Assembly (NCBI GenBank): GCA_009774255.1
Contig: VSNK01000133.1
Span: 1 to 12,849, forward strand
Reading direction: 5' to 3'
Source of the DNA: Faecalicatena sp.
Lineage (GTDB): Bacteria > Bacillota > Clostridia > Lachnospirales > Lachnospiraceae
DNA: 12,849 bases
This document shows, in pieces, positions 1-6,041 of this stretch. Under the pieces are notes generated by a model. The model ran no database searches and was not told where the DNA came from. It was given only the letters and a program-made list of their open reading frames with translations. The position numbers and the translations under genes were made by a program. The stretch's first letter is position 1. Each line of letters begins with the position of its first letter.

Positions 1-27
1 AGAAAATCAACTACAGATTATCCAAGT

Positions 28-66
28 AAAAATTCCGGTCGAGGATTAACCCTGGCCGGAATTTTT
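28..66. terminator. Rho-independent terminator, probably bidirectional
   Basis: Perfect 11-bp arms, AAAAATTCCGG at 28-38 and CCGGAATTTTT at 56-66, are extended inward by further pairs including G-U wobbles around an ATTAA loop. A T-rich tract follows on the plus strand (62-70) and on the minus strand (leftward of 38). It lies 36 bp beyond the stop of the 105-aa gene, so it would end the recombinase-DUF5348 transcript. It could also end a rightward gene located before the window. Confidence 0.75.
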
Positions 67-101
67 CTTTTGCAGACCTGCGCTCATATGAAGCAAAGCA
101 G

Positions 102-419
102 TCAGACACATGCATTTTGTTCTAACGACTGTATTTCCCTGCAATATGGCTTCAGAATGATTTCTGCCTTCTCCAGAAAATCTATTCCGCCCGTACTCTC
201 CTGATAGACTTCCCACAATACCTTATGTAAGTTCTCCACCTGGATGCTGCCACAGTGTCTCTCCAGCATTTTCAAAAAGGGAAGCACCATAGTCTTGCGG
301 AAATCCTTTCCAAGCCGCAAATTATAGCTTTCCAGACCATATACTTCCTGAATACACTCCAGCACAACATCATAATCTGCCTCAAACCTCATAAATACCT
401 GCTCCATTGACATCTCCAT
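102..419 (-). CDS. Hypothetical 105-aa protein in mobile-element cassette
   Basis: I do not recognise a named family. The product is a small, soluble, probably mostly helical protein with no signal peptide or membrane segment; its sequence (for example MRFEADYDVVLECIQ near the N-terminus) has alternating charged and hydrophobic residues. It is the last gene of a minus-strand set after the recombinase and DUF5348 genes, 24 nt downstream of the latter, and is followed by a strong terminator. The start is uncertain: ATGs lie at 419, 413 and 407, and the GGAG inside the first codons is best spaced for the ATG at 407 (101 aa). Position beside a serine recombinase suggests an accessory protein of an integrative element. 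That is inference; no function is claimed. Confidence 0.7.
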   Translation of the reverse strand: MEMSMEQVFMRFEADYDVVLECIQEVYGLESYNLRLGKDFRKTMVLPFLKMLERHCGSIQVENLHKVLWEVYQESTGGIDFLEKAEIILKPYCREIQSLEQNACV

Positions 420-443
420 CTCACAAATACCTGACCGTCTCTC

Positions 444-665
444 TTACATCCGCACAATCAGTCCGTCAAGGCTCATTCGGGGCAGTCCTGCCAGATACCA
501 TTCATCCCCCATCTCAATCCTGGCCGGAACCCAGGCATTATCCACCTTCAAATCAAAGCAGTCTCCGCAATGCAGTCCGCCATAGAATGAATCCAGCCCA
601 AACCGGATATCATACCGTCCGCTTTCCCTGTCATAGAACAATGCTCCTTCTCTTTTTTCACTCAT
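444..665 (-). CDS. DUF5348 family protein
   Basis: The 73-aa product has the look of DUF5348 proteins: a compact beta-rich sequence beginning MSEKREGALFYDRESGRYD, with a central GLHCGDCFDLKV segment and an ending LAGLPRMSLDGLIVRM. The family is small, of unknown function, and commonly found in conjugative or integrative elements of Clostridia. A near-ideal GAGGAGG ribosome binding site lies 9 nt before the ATG, which fixes the start. The gene lies 48 nt downstream of the serine recombinase gene and directly before the 105-aa gene, so the three are probably co-transcribed. Family recognition is from memory of the pattern, not a search; the molecular role is unknown. Confidence 0.8.
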   Translation of the reverse strand: MSEKREGALFYDRESGRYDIRFGLDSFYGGLHCGDCFDLKVDNAWVPARIEMGDEWYLAGLPRMSLDGLIVRM

Positions 666-713
666 AACGCTATTACCTCCTCTAAAAATTTTGCTTTCAT
701 ATAAGTAATAGTG

Positions 714-1376
714 TCATTTTTTCTGAGATTGGAAAATTTCCGGATTTTTTTCAAAATATTTTTTCCGGTAGCGGTAAAAAGTAGTGTGAGATAAGCCCAA
801 CTCACGCTTCAGCTCTGCCTGTGTAATCTCACCTGCAGTCACTCTCTGGTATGCTTTGACAAATTCCTCTTCTTTGATTGTCGGCGGACGTCCATAGTCA
901 TCCCATTCTCCCCTGAGTTTCTTCATGGCAATTCCTTCACGCTGGCGCTTCTCCTTTTTCTGAATCTCGCTTTCACTGATGGAAGCGTAAAGCTCCAGCA
1001 TCATGTTGTTGATCGTTTCCATCATCAGGCGTGCCATAGAGTTATCCATCTTGGACAGATCCATCAGTGTTGTCGGGAGTTCCAGCACCATCAGCCGGAC
1101 ATCTCTGCTCTGCAGTTTCCGGATCTGCTCCATAGTGTCCCGTTTATTCCTGCCTAACCGATCCAATTCGGTCACAAGAAGAATATCCCCCTCCCGGAGA
1201 ACATCTTCCACAAGAACCGTATATCTTGGCCTGTTAAAATTCTTTCCGGTCTGCTGGTCTGTGAAAATATTCTCCAGTTCCAAGTCATGATCCTTGCAGA
1301 ACACCTGGATTTCATGAATCCCCCTGTCAAGATGCTGATCCCTCGTACTGGTTCGATGATACCCGTATACAGCCAT
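714..1376 (-). CDS. Serine recombinase (resolvase/invertase family)
   Basis: This 220-aa site-specific recombinase would cut and rejoin DNA through a serine-DNA intermediate. The N-terminal catalytic domain starts MAVYGYHRTSTRDQ, putting the nucleophile at Ser10 with Arg8 beside it. The TELDRLGRN motif supplies the conserved D72, R73 and R76. A long linking helix follows, and residues about 170-205 form a helix-turn-helix (EITQAELKRELGLSHTTFYRY). The length fits small resolvases and invertases (about 180-220 aa), not the large integrases. The reading frame is open to 1439, but AGGAGG lies 8 nt before the ATG at 1376 and the family N-terminus begins there, so the upstream 21 codons are excluded. 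The DNA just upstream carries related palindromic sequences that look like its recombination site. It leads the cassette with the DUF5348 gene. Confidence 0.93.
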   Translation of the reverse strand: MAVYGYHRTSTRDQHLDRGIHEIQVFCKDHDLELENIFTDQQTGKNFNRPRYTVLVEDVLREGDILLVTELDRLGRNKRDTMEQIRKLQSRDVRLMVLELPTTLMDLSKMDNSMARLMMETINNMMLELYASISESEIQKKEKRQREGIAMKKLRGEWDDYGRPPTIKEEEFVKAYQRVTAGEITQAELKRELGLSHTTFYRYRKKYFEKNPEIFQSQKK

Positions 1377-1396
1377 ATCTGCTATCCTCCTTCTGC

Positions 1397-1517
1397 AAAA
1401 GTGTACCAAAATGTCCACACTTTTTCCGGCATATGCCAAAAGCCGTCATGTATACATTTTGGCACAGGATTTCTGCCTGTTTTCTGCTATGCCAAAAAGT
1501 ACACATTTCGATACATA
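1397..1517. promoter_or_regulatory. Candidate res-type recombination site / recombinase operator
   Basis: Directly upstream of the recombinase start, four related elements occur in 121 bp. Element A is AAAAGTGT-N12-ACACTTTT (1397-1424), a perfect 8-bp inverted repeat spanning 28 bp. A second copy of the CCAAAA core sits at 1435-1442, next to the palindrome GGCATATGCC (1428-1437). A third, TGTATACATTTTGGCACA (1449-1466), is in reverse orientation. The fourth is TATGCCAAAAAGTACACAT (1488-1506). Read in the same direction, the third and fourth agree at 17 of 20 positions. Tn3-type res sites consist of several resolvase-binding subsites with a 28-bp crossover site and usually overlap the recombinase promoter, which matches this layout. 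Function is inferred. Confidence 0.55.
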
Positions 1518-1569
1518 ACCTTTACTTTTCCTATACCTATCATGAGCATAAACTAAACGTGCAATGATT

Positions 1570-1607
1570 TTTGGATTTATCCTTATTTTTAGACAAAAAA
1601 ATCCAAA
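1570..1607 (-). terminator. Weak possible terminator after the alpha/beta hydrolase gene
   Basis: A 9-bp AT-rich inverted repeat, TTTGGATTT (1570-1578) with AAATCCAAA (1599-1607), lies just past the hydrolase stop codon at 1613. The 20-nt loop and lack of a clear U-run after the stem on the minus strand make it a poor intrinsic terminator. It is recorded because nothing better is visible between this operon and the recombinase upstream region. Confidence 0.25.
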
Positions 1608-1612
1608 CCAGT

Positions 1613-2548
1613 TTAAGCCCAAGTATCGATAAAACACAGAATATACTGATTGCATTTACTACCCATATTGCTGTCCGGGTAAGCTATATTGAATACATGA
1701 TCGGCATTCGGACTTTCTTCATTATATAATTCACATGCTTTCCCAAGCTCTTTCAACTCGTTGTACAGCTTTATTGTCTGATAAGAAAAGTGCTTATCTC
1801 CCTTGCTGGTGATCAGCAGGATCGGTGGAAGTACTGTTTTCGGAAACAGGTAGTTTCTGGGAACAACGGTGTGAAGATACAGTGGCATACTCGAATAGTT
1901 TTTTCCATAAAGCATCTCCAACAGCCCCGGATTCAAAAAATAACGGGATAGCAATTTTCGGTTTTGAAGATTTGCAGCCTCATTCAAATAACAGACGCTA
2001 TGGTTTAAAATCAGTCCTTTGGCACAAAAATTTACTGGGGTGACAGAAAACAATGTTTGCAATTTGCTGCTTTGATTGACACAGTACGCCAACAACGCAA
2101 GATGCGCGCCGGCGCTGTCTCCTGCCAGAAACACTCGCTCCATGCTAATGCCGTATTGTTCATGCTGATCCTCGGCCCAATGGAAAAAGGCGAATAAGTC
2201 CTGTACCTGCTCTCTGAGTGTGCAGTGGTCGATGGTTCGGTAGGACAGCGTCGCAACAACATTGCCTCCTATGGCAAGATGAGAGCAAAAGTTATTGTTG
2301 GTGTCCTTGTCGCCGCAAATCCATCCACCACCGTGAATGTCTATCACGAACGGAAGGACTGCCGTGTTCGGACAGAATTTTGGCTTGTACAGATTTAACA
2401 TATGCAGCGGGTTTCCGTCATCTACATAAGCATATTCTATGCTGGAAACACCTTCTGGTGATATTTCCTGTGCAATGCGTTCTTGATTTATTGATTCTAT
2501 CTGCATCTTTGTACGCAGATAAAGTATTCGGAACAACTTATACAACAT
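1613..2548 (-). CDS. Alpha/beta hydrolase (esterase/lipase-like)
   Basis: The 311-aa product belongs to the alpha/beta hydrolase superfamily, close to the HSL/esterase group. HGGGW at residues 72-76 forms the oxyanion hole, GDSAG at 143-147 places the nucleophile at Ser145, and the C-terminal part has a SKGDKHF segment (likely acid Asp) and a DHVFN segment (likely catalytic His). All triad members appear present, so it is probably an active carboxylester hydrolase; the substrate cannot be read from sequence. No convincing signal peptide is visible; the hydrophobic start MLYKLFRILYL is short. An AGGAGGG site 6 nt before the ATG supports the start at 2548. It begins 72 nt after the MATE gene with no terminator between, so it probably shares the MerR-controlled promoter. 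Confidence 0.85.
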   Translation of the reverse strand: MLYKLFRILYLRTKMQIESINQERIAQEISPEGVSSIEYAYVDDGNPLHMLNLYKPKFCPNTAVLPFVIDIHGGGWICGDKDTNNNFCSHLAIGGNVVATLSYRTIDHCTLREQVQDLFAFFHWAEDQHEQYGISMERVFLAGDSAGAHLALLAYCVNQSSKLQTLFSVTPVNFCAKGLILNHSVCYLNEAANLQNRKLLSRYFLNPGLLEMLYGKNYSSMPLYLHTVVPRNYLFPKTVLPPILLITSKGDKHFSYQTIKLYNELKELGKACELYNEESPNADHVFNIAYPDSNMGSKCNQYILCFIDTWA

Positions 2549-2620
2549 CTTATTCCCTCCTGTTTACTGAGAAATAATCACACAAAAATTTACAATAATA
2601 AATACAAGACAAAGGAACTG

Positions 2621-3922
2621 TTAAAATTTCCTTAACATCATGGATGCTATCACTGCCGTTATCAGTTCTGCAAAGAGCATAACGTACCAGATAGACGCGC
2701 TTCCCCCAATCATGGGAAAAAGATATAGGAATACCGCGCCAAGTAAAAAACTATGAAGCAGGGATACAGCCAGCGACTTCTTTACACGCTTTACCGCCTG
2801 CAGATAATAAGTTGCATAGATATTGAACGGAACAAATAGCAGGCAGGTAAAGTACCGCCGTAAAATTCCCGGAGCCAGTTCCTGTATTTCTACAGAGGCG
2901 TTCATGTAGAGCCGCACAATCTGAAAGGGGATACACAATGTGACTGCAGCAGAAATGAATCCGATTCCGGCCGCTGCATAACAGCCAAGGTTTCTTGTCT
3001 GCCGGACACGTTCCGGGTTACCGGCGCCCATATTTTCCGCTACAATCGGCTGCGCGGCATTTCCAATCCCATAACTGAATGTTTGGATCAAAGTAAACAA
3101 ATTGCCTGCCACTCCATAAATTGCCAGTTCATTGCTGCCAAAATAATGCATGATCTGGTTGTTAAACAGGACAACCAAAATTCCCATCCCCACTGAACAA
3201 AGGAATGATGAAACGCCGACAGATACTATTTCCCTGCTCTTCTTGATAAATGAGGTAATTCGTATAAACGCGATTGTATTTTTCCTGGAAAATAGATGTG
3301 CAAGCTGAATGAAAAATACCAGTCCCTGCCCGCAAACCGTAGCAATGGCAGCTCCTTCAATACCCATATTGCAAGTAAACGTAAGAAAAAAATCCCCGAA
3401 TATGTTAAATATTCCTCCGCAGACAGTTGCCGCACCCACCAGCACAGGAGAACCGTCATTACGGACAAACATCCCAAGATAATATCCGATTGGCCATAAA
3501 GGAATTCCTAATTTGAGCCATTTCATGTAACGAAGAGCCAATGGCAATAAATTAGCGTCCGCTCCAAATAGCCGCAGCAACGGTTTGTCAAATACAGCGA
3601 TTATAAACCATACAATTACTGTAATGCTGCAGACCAGAACAAAAGACACTGTAAAAGCAGATCTGCTTTCTTCTACATCTCCCTTGCCTTTGGCATTACT
3701 GAACAGCACCGCGCCGCCATTTCCAAACAATGTGCTGAGACAACAAAAGAATGCCCATAAAGGAGAAACACAAGCCAACGCCGCTGTTCCCGCTGCTCCC
3801 TCATATTGTCCCACAACAATCATATCAACCAACGAATACACACTCATAACCAATCCGCCAAACAGGCTTGGAATCAAGTATTTAAAATAAATTCTACGGA
3901 TATCGTCTGTTTGAAGATTCAT
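2621..3922 (-). CDS. MATE family multidrug efflux transporter
   Basis: This 433-aa polytopic membrane protein of the MATE family would export organic cations or drugs in exchange for Na+ or H+. About twelve hydrophobic segments span the length. Recognisable family features include an N-terminal helix ending SLVDMIVVGQYEG, the FVRNDGSP motif in the N-terminal half, and AAQPIVAENMGAGNPERVR in the second half. Length is normal for the family. The frame also offers an ATG at 3946, but GGGAGGA sits 6 nt before the ATG at 3922, giving MNLQTDDIRRIYFKYLIPSLF, so I choose 3922. It diverges from a MerR-family gene, and its promoter has the 19-bp spacer and palindrome typical of MerR activation, so expression is probably induced by a drug or other small ligand. 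The specific substrate is unknown. Confidence 0.93.
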   Translation of the reverse strand: MNLQTDDIRRIYFKYLIPSLFGGLVMSVYSLVDMIVVGQYEGAAGTAALACVSPLWAFFCCLSTLFGNGGAVLFSNAKGKGDVEESRSAFTVSFVLVCSITVIVWFIIAVFDKPLLRLFGADANLLPLALRYMKWLKLGIPLWPIGYYLGMFVRNDGSPVLVGAATVCGGIFNIFGDFFLTFTCNMGIEGAAIATVCGQGLVFFIQLAHLFSRKNTIAFIRITSFIKKSREIVSVGVSSFLCSVGMGILVVLFNNQIMHYFGSNELAIYGVAGNLFTLIQTFSYGIGNAAQPIVAENMGAGNPERVRQTRNLGCYAAAGIGFISAAVTLCIPFQIVRLYMNASVEIQELAPGILRRYFTCLLFVPFNIYATYYLQAVKRVKKSLAVSLLHSFLLGAVFLYLFPMIGGSASIWYVMLFAELITAVIASMMLRKF

Positions 3923-3957
3923 AAATGTCCTCCCTTCTAACCTCATTTCTCATCCCG

Positions 3958-3986
3958 TTGACAGTTTTACAAATACTATCTATAAT
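3958..3986 (+). promoter_or_regulatory. Consensus sigma-A promoter for the merR gene
   Basis: TTGACA at 3958-3963 and TATAAT at 3981-3986 are separated by exactly 17 bp, a perfect match to the vegetative sigma consensus. Transcription would begin near 3993, immediately before the palindromic operator at 3998-4018, and reach the merR ATG at 4041. The placement suggests that bound MerR-family protein limits its own transcription. Confidence 0.8.
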
Positions 3987-3990
3987 AAGC

Positions 3991-4021
3991 ATTATAAACT
4001 CTCCCATAATAGGAGAGTCAA
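3991..4021 (-). promoter_or_regulatory. MerR-type promoter (19-bp spacer) for the MATE gene
   Basis: On the minus strand TTGACT (complement of 4016-4021) and TATAAT (complement of 3991-3996) are separated by 19 bp (3997-4015). Promoters activated by MerR-family proteins have this over-long spacer, which is poor for RNA polymerase until the regulator distorts the DNA. Transcription would start near 3984 and give a leader of about 60 nt before the MATE ATG. Confidence 0.85.
3998..4018. promoter_or_regulatory. Palindromic operator for the MerR-family regulator
   Basis: ACTCTCC at 3998-4004 and GGAGAGT at 4012-4018 form a perfect 7-bp inverted repeat with a 7-bp centre (axis at 4008). It occupies the spacer of the MATE promoter and the start region of the merR transcript, exactly where MerR-family dimers bind. 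It is the only strong palindrome in the gap. Confidence 0.82.
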
Positions 4022-4040
4022 GAAAGGAAACCGTTTTGTT

Positions 4041-4844
4041 ATGGAAAAGAAAAACCTGCTTTCTATCGGAGAACTTTCAAAAATAACAGGAGTCCATATT
4101 AAAGCGCTGCGATATTATGATAGTTTAGGTATCCTCACCCCTGCTTTTGTAGATCCCCAAAGTGGTTACCGATATTATACATTTTGTCAAAAAGCTGTCG
4201 TAGATGCTATTCAGTTCTGCATTGAGCTGGATATTCCTTTAAAGCACTTTAACGAATACACAAATGAAGCGGCGCCCTGGATATGTTATAAGGATTTAGT
4301 TGACCGCGGAACAAATCTTATAGAAGAAAAAATACAGATCATGCAGGAGCGGCTTGCCCTTTTGAAAACTATGCAAAAAGAAATAGAGCGATCTGAGCAA
4401 AGCTATCAAAGCCATGCACCTGAAATGTATTTTCTTCCCGAACGTGCCTGTTGGATCACTCCTTATGAGAGCCGTCTGGGCTGCGATGAGTCGGATGAAC
4501 TTATGAAGAAGCTGATTATGGAAATCTATAACCATAATTTCAGGCTTGGAAATGCAGGCGGATTGCTTTTGCTTAGGCAGGAGTACAATTGGAAACAATA
4601 CCTATTTGTTGATATAGACATAAAATCTTTCACTGCGGCTGCCCTGCCGGAAATTCTATATATTCCGGCAGGCTGGTACTTATGCAAAAAGGTTGAATCC
4701 AGTAATATTCATAATGTATGGAACTGGTGTCTGCATCATATAGCAGAAAAGAAAATCGAGTTGGTAATTGAAACCGAGCTATTTGTTGGAAATTATACAT
4801 TTTCAAAACCAGTTTTAGAGCAAAGATGTTTCCTTAAAGAATAA
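4041..4844 (+). CDS. MerR family transcriptional regulator, effector-binding type
   Basis: The 267-aa protein is a BmrR-like member of the MerR family. Residues 7-75 are the winged helix-turn-helix: SIGELSKITGVHIKALRYYD, then the wing with the GYRYY motif. Residues about 85-125 form the dimerisation coiled coil (IEEKIQIMQERLALLKTMQKEIE). The remaining about 140 residues resemble a small-molecule (GyrI-like) effector domain, not the short cysteine-rich tail of metal sensors, so the inducer is probably an organic compound. It diverges from the MATE gene, whose promoter has the matching operator and 19-bp spacer. The ribosome binding site AAAGGAAA is rather weak and about 10 nt from the ATG. Expected role: ligand-dependent activation of the MATE and hydrolase genes and control of its own consensus promoter. 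Confidence 0.92.
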   Translation: MEKKNLLSIGELSKITGVHIKALRYYDSLGILTPAFVDPQSGYRYYTFCQKAVVDAIQFCIELDIPLKHFNEYTNEAAPWICYKDLVDRGTNLIEEKIQIMQERLALLKTMQKEIERSEQSYQSHAPEMYFLPERACWITPYESRLGCDESDELMKKLIMEIYNHNFRLGNAGGLLLLRQEYNWKQYLFVDIDIKSFTAAALPEILYIPAGWYLCKKVESSNIHNVWNWCLHHIAEKKIELVIETELFVGNYTFSKPVLEQRCFLKE

Positions 4845-4846
4845 AC

Positions 4847-4874
4847 TTCCGGAAGAGATTCTACTCCTCCGGAA
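4847..4874. terminator. Hairpin between convergent merR and winged-helix genes
   Basis: TTCCGGA (4847-4853) pairs with TCCGGAA (4868-4874), and the stem extends inward over a further GAG/CTC block to an 11-position stem with a 6-nt loop (one A-C mismatch read on plus, a G-U pair read on minus). It lies between the convergent stops of merR (4844) and the winged-helix gene (4861) and overlaps the latter's last codons. Both U-tracts are weak, so it may slow both transcripts without being a perfect terminator. Confidence 0.5.
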
Positions 4875-5301
4875 TTATAAATTTGTATCCAACGCCTCTT
4901 ACAGTCTGAATATATTCATGATTATTAAATCCACTTTTCAGCTTTTTCCGGATTTCACAAATCAGGCAATAGACAGTATTATCAACATTCACAGCTTTTT
5001 CATCCCCATAAACTATTTCATATAGCTGTTCTTTTGTAAAAACTCTTCCAGGTTGTTTCGCCAGATGACTCAATGCACGAAATTCATAAGAACTCATGGA
5101 AACAGGCTGGTTATTTCTGGTAACTATGTATTTCTCTAAATTTATGATTAGTCCGGGAAAAGAAATCTCTTCTTTCCGATTCGCTGATAACTCACTGCAC
5201 AACTGAGTATAATGGCATTGTGATTTTTCAGTAATAAGCTTTATAATATCTTGAATGAATTCTGCGTTGTTTTCGATTTCCATCACTATAATATGGGTCA
5301 T
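4861..5301 (-). CDS. OmpR/PhoB-type winged-helix protein lacking a receiver domain
   Basis: The 146-aa product has a C-terminal OmpR/PhoB winged helix-turn-helix (residues about 48-143): FPGLIINLEKYIVTRN, SSYEFRALSHLAKQPGRVFTKEQL, then YIQTVRGVGYKF, the standard wing. The first about 47 residues do not form a phospho-acceptor receiver domain (a receiver needs about 110 residues with conserved Asp and Lys), so it is not an ordinary response regulator. No histidine kinase gene is nearby. The start at 5301 has GGGAG 9 nt upstream; an overlapping ATG at 5305 is out of frame. It is the last gene on the minus strand after the YgjV-like gene, 66 nt downstream. It probably binds DNA, possibly controlling neighbours; the signal and targets are unknown. 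Confidence 0.88.
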   Translation of the reverse strand: MTHIIVMEIENNAEFIQDIIKLITEKSQCHYTQLCSELSANRKEEISFPGLIINLEKYIVTRNNQPVSMSSYEFRALSHLAKQPGRVFTKEQLYEIVYGDEKAVNVDNTVYCLICEIRKKLKSGFNNHEYIQTVRGVGYKFIIPEE

Positions 5302-5367
5302 TCATTTCTACTCCCAATTAATTTTATATGTCTTTAATTATCCCTTCTTTCTATAGATTTACAACCT

Positions 5368-5976
5368 TCACAATTCTTTTACATAAGTCCCATTTTTTAA
5401 AACAAAGCCCATTTTCTGTAGGTATACTTCATGCTTTTCACTTACTTCTGTACATATCAGCTTATGTATTCCTTTTTCTCTCAATTTAGAATAAAGATAA
5501 GCTCCTACTGAACAGTCCCGATAAACAGGAGTGGAATAATCAAGAATAACCTCTATCGTTTCCTCCCCCTTTTTCCTCCCCAGCAGGATACCCGCGGGAG
5601 AATCATCGTTGAATATGATATATATGGCGTCCATATTTGTCAGGCTCAAATCAAATTCGGGGAAATACTTTTTAATATCTTCTTCATTGTTCTTTAGAAT
5701 ATAAAGCAAAAGAGAATTACCCATTCTTCCGTCAATTAAAGTATACTGCCGCTCACTTTTCATCAGCTTCGCTAAATTGTAGATATTTATGATTACGAGA
5801 CAAGAATTCATAAGCGCTGTCGGATAGGAGTGGATCATAAGCGCATATACAGCAAAAATACCTGCTCCGACTGTATTGACCACTCTTAATTTAACAACTG
5901 ATGTCATCAACATAGATACTACTACCAAAATAGAACCCAAATATCCCATCAACTCTATTAACATTGAACTATTCAC
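5368..5976 (-). CDS. YgjV-like membrane protein with acetyltransferase-like C-terminal domain
   Basis: With a GTG start at 5976 the product is 202 aa. AAAGGAAG (complement of 5985-5992) is 8 nt before that GTG, whereas the ATG at 5964 is 20 nt away and the upstream frame to 6039 has no ribosome site, so I choose GTG. Residues about 7-70 contain three close membrane segments (GYLGSILVVVSMLM, GAGIFAVYALMI, SCLVIINIYNLAKLM), like YgjV inner-membrane proteins of unknown function. From about residue 75 the protein is soluble and ends like a GNAT fold: VGAYLYSKLREKGIHKLI followed by YLQKMGFVLKNGTYVKEL. That suggests a membrane-anchored N-acyltransferase-like domain, though the acetyl-CoA loop is not classical. 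It starts 65 nt after deoB and may be the operon tail. Substrate unknown. Confidence 0.8.
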   Translation of the reverse strand: MNSSMLIELMGYLGSILVVVSMLMTSVVKLRVVNTVGAGIFAVYALMIHSYPTALMNSCLVIINIYNLAKLMKSERQYTLIDGRMGNSLLLYILKNNEEDIKKYFPEFDLSLTNMDAIYIIFNDDSPAGILLGRKKGEETIEVILDYSTPVYRDCSVGAYLYSKLREKGIHKLICTEVSEKHEVYLQKMGFVLKNGTYVKEL

Positions 5977-6041
5977 TGTGTTATCTTCCTTTCTACTACT
6001 TATATCATGTGCCTGGCGCATACTCACAATGGAAAACAACG

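Noticed and set aside
407..667. Plus-strand open frame opposite the DUF5348 gene
   Set aside because: It is antisense to a gene with a strong ribosome site and family resemblance; its Ser/Pro/His-rich translation looks non-coding.
1446..1655. Minus-strand open frame of 69 codons upstream of the recombinase
   Set aside because: It overlaps the 3' end of the hydrolase gene and the candidate res site, and its translation has no recognisable pattern or good ribosome site.
3585..3890. Plus-strand open frame inside the MATE gene
   Set aside because: Low-complexity antisense reading of a membrane protein gene; no start signal or family.
4643..4672. 10-bp perfect inverted repeat CCTGCCGGAA / TTCCGGCAGG inside merR
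   Set aside because: It lies within the coding sequence (ALPEILYIPAGW) with no U-run; most likely coincidental codon choice, though an RNA hairpin could form.
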